NCBI GenBank assembly: GCA_002205965.3
Contig: NADL03000466.1
Location: forward strand, 868,001-932,000
Length of the DNA stretch: 64,000 nt
Reading direction: 5' to 3'
From: Kappaphycus alvarezii
Lineage: Eukaryota; Rhodophyta; Florideophyceae; Gigartinales; Solieriaceae
The position numbers were made by a program, and so were the translations under genes. Below the pieces are notes generated by a model. The model did not search any database. It was not told the origin of the DNA and saw nothing but the letters and a program-made list of their open reading frames with translations. This document shows positions 58,201 to 64,000 of the stretch, one piece after another. Position 1 is the first letter of the stretch; each line of letters opens with the position of its first letter.

Positions 58201-61200
58201 CTGATTCAAAATTAAAGTTTCAATTATAAATGTCGTAAAGCCCAAGTTATCTTTCATTCCAGACGTCGATCTTAAAAGAAGTTCTCCGTCAAAGATATTC
58301 TAATGAAATACTTTAATTTGTTTTAAAACTTTCAATCGACCTCAGTTTTCAAAAAACTGGAACATTAATATATACAATTTTCCATGGAACACTTCTTATT
58401 TTGCCTAAATATATTCCCCGTCCATACTTTGTTCATTGTTGGCACTAATTGAGATCTTCAATATTTAATTTTTCACTGTAGGGTTTCCTAGTTTTGTTTA
58501 GAATAGAAATATTGGGGACATTTTCTGTTAGCAAGGAAGCACATAGTTCTAGTCATTTATGTTACTTGAATTGATTTATGATTTTCTTTATCGAAACCTC
58601 CAGATATACATTTCAAAATTCCATGCTTTAATGTGAGACTTTACTCAAATATAAGTCGATTCAGAAATATTTATTTTAACTAAATTAGTCGAAAGTGAAG
58701 CCTAAATTGAGCTAGTAAATGATAATAACTATCCTTTTTTGTTATTCTTGATAGATTTAATCGTAACGTAGTAAGAATGCTCAAAAGAATAACCTAAAAT
58801 ATTTATGATTGTCGAATAAGTGCAGGTGTAAATTTAATGTCTCCTGAACTCTTCTCGTACAAATAAGTTGCAATAAGTTTGCTCATCTAAATTAATAAAT
58901 AATCTTCGATTTAACATCAAAAACATTTAAATATTTCTGCAAAAAGTTTTAAAAGGATTATTTACTCAACTATTTGACTGGAGGTCTAAGATTCCTTTGA
59001 TCTAATGTATACAATACCATTATTTATGTTCCCAATCTGATGAATTACAATATCTAAGATGAATATCAAATACTTTTTCGTAATAGGAAATAGAATTGAA
59101 ACTAGATTTTACCAATACTACTTAATTTTTCTGATATTTTCGTTAGAAAAAGCACAAGGTGTTGGAGCGTTTTTTTAATGATTTCGTATAAAATATGTAC
59201 CTTTAGACGAACTTTTAATGAATAGAAAACATCTCTAAAACTTAACCCATAAGACTTTACCTGGAAAAAGTACTGCAACAAATTTGTCATATTGTGGATT
59301 ATTTGAAATATTTCGAGCCTTATTGTTGCTTTCAAATCTCAAAGGGTAAATAATAGTAGTGAATTGCGTAACTATCTAAATACTGACCAGTATCACAGAT
59401 TTCCTATTAAAATGCCATGAACAATGATATGCTTTCTATTTTCGCGTGTGCTTGAATTTTTTATACTGAAATTCTGAATATCATTAACGTTTGAGGGTCA
59501 TTATCTACTTCAGAACCCTGACGGAATAATGAACAATCCATCTTTCACATTTTAATACCGTTTCTTCAGAAAAACGTTTCACCTGAAGATCTGATAAGAG
59601 TACAACCATGTATCGAGACAGCGAAGGAGTAAAACAAATGTTTGTTTCACGATTAAAAGTTTCTTTGATTTTATAATTACTTACATGTGAACAGACAATG
59701 CGATGCGATATTTACTCATAAAGCATGAATCCCAGTATGGAACAGATTTATGAAATAAAACACGAAGTAAAAGCTATGTAATAATCATTAGAGAGGTATG
59801 TATGAGATATATGACAACGAAGATTAGTTTTCTGAACGAGTCCCTGACAAATGTTTTAAAAAAATGAATATAGACCTAAAAGTTTTTTTCCCCATAAATT
59901 CTAAATAATAATTTCCCCAATTGTTGGAAAACATTATTGAATTCAAGTTCATTGGGGATTAGAATCATCAAGTAGGTGAGAGGTATATTTTATAGGAATT
60001 GAATTGAAAAAATGGAACGGAAGTGAAGTTCCGATGTAGAAGACTTCCTCATTACGTTGTTCATAATCTGTGTTTACTTTGAAAACAATTATTTTTGAAT
60101 CGGAAAGGGCCACAATTTAAATGCATTCATTTCATAGCAAATAAATTGGTAAGTTATAAAGCGAAGTAGTTTTTAGAGAATCAGGAATAATGGAAATTTG
60201 GAAAAAGTACCGTAAAAATGTGACGTCCCTGTGAGTAAGTTGGTGCTCTGTAGACCATGAATGGAGCGAGTTCTGATAAAAATTTGAAGTCATAAAGACA
60301 ATTGTCATTATGATATTAAGTTATAGTAACTGCTGTATTTTAAATGAAACACTGCCTTTTTGCAAAGTACATCCTCCACTACAGATCACATTTATTTACA
60401 CTCTTAGTTCTGTCTTTTCATTAGCTTATTTACAATCTTATTTCTGTCTTTTCATTAGCTTATTATGGTTATGTTTTACTCTTTTATTCTTGAAAATTTA
60501 AACTTCAAGTTGATAAATCTGCAATTTCCCGGGTTGTATACTATTTTCTTCTCCGGTTTTTGGAAACTGTTCTTTCTTGAAGTTTTCGTTCACATTTGTA
60601 TTACTAAAATGAAAAGACATTTTAAAAATCATTACGGTAATTTCCACTTTCTAGTGAATTCTAAAGCAAAAAAAGCATCTCAACTTGGACATTTCCAGGT
60701 GGATAAAAATGTACTCATGTACTGTACTTTCAGAATAATCTCAAATTAATTTGATATGGGCATTTTGGGCATGTTTACATCAATAAGAGAAATATTATTT
60801 TGGAAATGAAACCTCCTTATTAGGAACTTTGTGTTTATGAAAACAACTTTTTAGACCAGGTCTGAATATGGGTGTTTGAGATAGTACTTAAATCGTACGA
60901 AGGATTGCGTGTGGGTGTTTTCAGTGTTAGAACTTTGTTGATCAAGTAAATGTAAAACATAATTACATCAGAGAATGAAATAACTGACCGCAGTATGTTA
61001 TTGTATGAAAGCCTTGGGGGAAAATTGGAGGACAGATCCTGCCTTTACGCACCTAACCAACACCTTCGAAAGTCTGCATTGTGTAAACAATTTAAACACA
61101 TATTGCGTGGTATTTTGAAAGTTTTCTGCTAAACAGTTTCGGTAGCCCGACGTACATGTGAGCTGAGTGAGCTACTTCCCGTGAAATACAGGCTATATGA

Positions 61201-62009
61201 AACTTCGTCAGTCCTGAAGGAGGAAGACGTGAAGTTCAATTACTGTATCAGATACACCAAGTCAACTTGTATAGTATTGTCAAATAGAATAGCAGCAGAA
61301 TGTACTTGAAAGTTCCGAGTCGCGTCATGTACATGAGATATTGTTGAATTTTCTTTACTGTTTCAAATACCTGCACTCAATCTCCATCCATACATAGCTG
61401 TTGTAATGATTCTGGTAACGTGAGTACTTCCAACTATCACGATTTTTTTCAATTGGGGACCGCAAACACCTTTCAGTACTCCTCGCGGGTTTATTCTGGC
61501 TCTTGTACCTATTTTAAGTCCCTTTCCATGGTGGTGTTTTCCTTAATACGGCAACGCTTATGAACAGGTTTCCTACTGAATGTTTTTCATTAAAAGGGCC
61601 ATGATCATGTAGTTTGCCTTTCTTTAAACTCATGAAAAATTTTCAACAGGATTTCGAAATCCACTTCTCCGAGCCGGCAAAATGAAATGAGTAAGCATAC
61701 GGTTAGTTAAGCATACGGTTAGTTTCTGCCCACCGCTTCACTTCAAAGACCTGAGAAACCTTTGCCTTCTGTCAGTGGGACTATTACTCCTTATTTGTAA
61801 ATTTTGCACTTTCTCCCTTAAACATTTGATCGAACGAGGGTTTAACCCCATCATTCACTCCATCCGCAGCAGTTCAACCGCATTTTAGCCCTCTATTCCC
61901 TTCTTACTAGCTAGAGAATATCCTCTTGTGTCCCCTATCAATTTTCTTTTACGATTCAAGCACAAAGCGATTTTATCAATTGCTTTCTACTCTAGAAGAG
62001 CAAACGTAT
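55260..62009. other. AT-rich region without recognisable genes
   Basis: Stops are dense on both strands. Short tandem duplications are the only structures noted: 34 bp twice at 60392-60459 (TTATTTACAxTCTTAxTTCT...) and 16 bp twice at 61693-61724 (AAGCATACGGTTAGTT). The largest ORF (60465-60749) is rich in Phe, Lys, Asn and Leu with no motif. Confidence 0.6.
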
Positions 62010-62095
62010 TACTACGACAATATTTTGCAGCAGCAGCGGTGATGTCCAATACATCATGCCTGCAGACAGGCTTCGAGCCAGCAATTTAGGCACAT
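62010..62095 (+). mobile_element. Plus-strand scrap of the non-LTR C-terminus (copy 10)
   Basis: The frame FAAAAVMSNTSCLQTGFEP matches the HAAAAVISNTACLMAGL end of copy 1. It lies head-on against the minus-strand copy that follows, so the two 3' ends meet tail to tail. Confidence 0.5.
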
Positions 62096-62099
62096 GACT

Positions 62100-62836
62100 C
62101 ACCTTACCCATTATCCGTGTAAATGGGGGGTTAATTTACTGTGGTAGATATGTGGGTTGGTATCCAGTAAATTTGTACCGGAGCGTAGATATCGTATCAT
62201 TGTCAAGCCAATTGCGAAACCGTACGATGCGTCGAAAGCTGTGGATGGCACTCCAATCTACCAGAAGGTGGAAGGGAGGCCAGCCAGCAAACAAGCGGCA
62301 TTGGAGGTTACTGTCAAAGCGGAGTGCCGCTGTAAAAGAATGGCTCTAACCTTCGAAAACCGTTCCATTGCGCGGGTGGCAACGGTTCTCGCGAGTTCCT
62401 TGACGACGGAGAACGCCAAAGGATGCCAACCTCCAAGCGTTGAGATGGGGACAAGAACCAGCCTGTTTCTCCCAGGCAGCTCAGCAAGGAACCCTTGGTA
62501 TTTCCGCTGCTTCTCTGCGTGAGCTGCGTTGAGGCTAGTGAGTGGGTTGAAAGCCCTGGCTCTTGCGTGGGAGGGAGCGAGCGGGTTGACAAAGGTTATG
62601 TCGAAGTAGTCCGTGCCATCGGCGGCTCCCATCGCCCTGATATCCGGCCTCGTCCTGTTATGGTAGTGTAGACGAGGTTCGATGAATCGACGTCGGGCGG
62701 CTCTTTCAAGGTCGTTCCCCAGTAAAGTCACCTGGTTGTTATGGCGAGTATTCCGCTCGCAGCCAAAGCGACAATGTAGCAAGTGGTCCCGTAGATATCC
62801 AGCATTTCATGGCATCCTGCTTTGGGGCAAGGGGTA
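62100..62836 (-). pseudogene. R2-like non-LTR element, endonuclease domain and 3' end (copy 11, downstream part)
   Basis: The minus frame 62782-62258 (174 aa) is the best copy of the endonuclease end. It has C-x3-C then H (CRFGCERNTRH, residues 4-14), LERAARRRFIEP (25-36), and RPDI with P46-D47 then thirteen residues to D61 in FDIT. This satisfies the (K/R)PD-x12-14-(D/E) signature of restriction-like endonucleases in R2-type elements. KQRKY (91-95), LVPISTLGGW and the C-terminus QRHSALTVTSNAACLLAGL follow. The enzyme nicks the target to prime reverse transcription. The 3' tail continues to about 62100. Its upstream part lies beyond the solo LTR. Confidence 0.85.
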
Positions 62837-63559
62837 TGATGTGCGCAAATTTGCACACGAAAAAAAATCTAGATGAGGACCATGATTGTATACAGTATCG
62901 GAATTGGGAAGATATTTTTACAGTTTTTGAATTTGCAAGATATTTTTAATTTGGGTGAGTGTGGCAAATTCATCGGTTGATTTTTTTCATTTTAGGACAC
63001 GCTGTCATAGTAGATGTCAGTACAGTTCCAGGTTGTGGGTGATACTACAAGTAGCTCTGAAAGGTCTATATAATGGCCACATCAATTCCCACCCCTGGCC
63101 GATGGGTGACTGGCATGGGTATGGCACCTAGATATTTACCTTGAAGAAATATCTTCTAATAGTCTCTCTGGTTCACACGATTACCGTAAATACATTTTAT
63201 GGTTATTAGTATGCTTGTTTGAGACTTTTGGGGTAGCCAAAAGTCTATAAAAGCCGAATAAACTGCTTCCTTTAGTGGAGGTGAAGCAAGTTGGCAGACA
63301 ACTTCAAGCCAAGTCCCGAGTAGTAGGAAGTTGAGAGTCAATTTCAGACCCAAGAAAACTTTTTCTTACGCTAATCGCAGAGCGTCGGTGGTAGACCCTG
63401 CCCCTTTTATACTTGCTTGTAGCTTCCTCAACTCTCTTCTATATACACTCCCTTTTGTTCGTTCAACAATACCACGGCAGCACTTTTGTCGCTCGCAACA
63501 CCTCCTTCTCAGGGTAATTGGTTCTGAGGATCTCCTCCCCCGCCGATTTACCCCTATCA
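62837..63559 (+). repeat. Solo LTR, family A, nested in the non-LTR element
   Basis: 723 bp from TGATGTGCGCAAATTTG to ACCCCTATCA, flanked by GGGTA on both sides (62832-62836 and 63560-63564). It is nearly identical to 50205-50919. The TATAAAAG at 63246-63253 is the likely promoter, with GAATAAAC just downstream. Confidence 0.95.
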
Positions 63560-63997
63560 GGGTACCTGGGGCGAATAAGGGGGTTTGGCAAAAGTACTGG
63601 AACCACACGGAAAAGTCTTTGCTCTTGATGTGCGTCCTCAATCCAGGGCAAGGTGCACAGTAGACCCAGCCTTTGGCACCGGGGGGGACATGCTAGCGCG
63701 GAAGGCGCGGGTGCGGATGTTTCCGAGCGGCAAGGCCTCTTGCACAGCCATATGAATTGCATCTGTTAGCTTCTTCTGCGATGGTGGGTTGGATGAGCAG
63801 AAATTGCTAAACGGAATTCGTTCTGAGGGTCGACAAGAGGCGCTCCATGCGGTAAAGGCGGCTGTAGCATCCTCGTACTGCGTCAGGTCTTGAACACAGG
63901 ACGGCAAAGACTTCTCGCATAACTGCTGCGTCGCGGCGCTGGACGCAAGAAACGAAGCGGCGGCGACATCTCGCGCGGAGGAGAGGCCGATTCCCAA
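63560..63997 (-). pseudogene. R2-like non-LTR element, region after the RT palm (copy 11, upstream part)
   Basis: The minus frame 63997-63638 begins GIGLSSARDVAAASFLASSA, matching the G-L-G-x-R-S-A-x-D-x-A-x-A-x-FLAS block found C-terminal to the RT palm in this class. A region of no clear motif and RAFRASMSPP follow. Sense continues toward 63565 in other frames and then on the far side of the LTR. Nothing further upstream is in the window, so the RT itself would lie beyond base 64000. Confidence 0.72.
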
Positions 63998-64000
63998 GGT

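Overview
The window is nuclear DNA of a eukaryote. The evidence is a tRNA-Leu(CAA) gene with an intron, TATA boxes upstream of short single-exon genes, an AATAAA signal, and Ty3/Gypsy, Ty1/Copia and R2-like non-LTR retroelements. No 16S/23S-type rRNA, operon or Shine-Dalgarno layout is seen. The small secreted-protein gene and the abundant retroelement fragments with an R-P-D-x13-D endonuclease core would suit an alga (for example a red alga) as well as some fungi. The lineage cannot be fixed from this sequence.

Layout. 1-3.6 kb: the left-truncated 5' half of a Gypsy element on the minus strand, frameshifted, with a leader carrying two hairpins that share a loop but have different stems. 3.6-12.7 kb: mostly AT-rich, with one intact unknown 194-aa ORF and a Gypsy RNase H scrap. 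12.8-17.8 kb: a complete but dead Copia element with exact 5-bp target duplications (TACAG). 18-31 kb: a mosaic of solo LTRs, 3' ends of non-LTR elements and one convincing intact host gene, a small secreted protein at 21.3 kb. 31.3-41.8 kb: an AT-rich stretch without recognisable genes. 41.8-51.8 kb: a GC-richer island with two solo LTRs of a second family, several non-LTR 3' ends, the tRNA gene, a tandem-repeat block and a 2.3-kb C-rich gene for a proline-rich zinc-finger protein. 51.8-62 kb: mostly AT-rich again. 62-64 kb: another non-LTR element, split by a solo LTR.

How the parts relate. Three independent LTR families are present besides the Gypsy element. Family A (about 720 bp, TGATGT...CCCTATCA) has two young solo LTRs with perfect target duplications, both inside copies of the non-LTR element, plus three older copies. 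Family B (about 550 bp, TGTAAAA...TTTTCACA) has two solo LTRs. The non-LTR family has at least eight copies, all 5'-truncated or cut by the window edge, so no reverse-transcriptase palm is visible. The proline-rich zinc-finger gene lies beside the tRNA gene and could be a host transcription factor or the N-terminal half of an R2-like element. Nearly all coding traces are broken by frameshifts. The exceptions are the secreted-protein gene, the 194-aa ORF and the tRNA.
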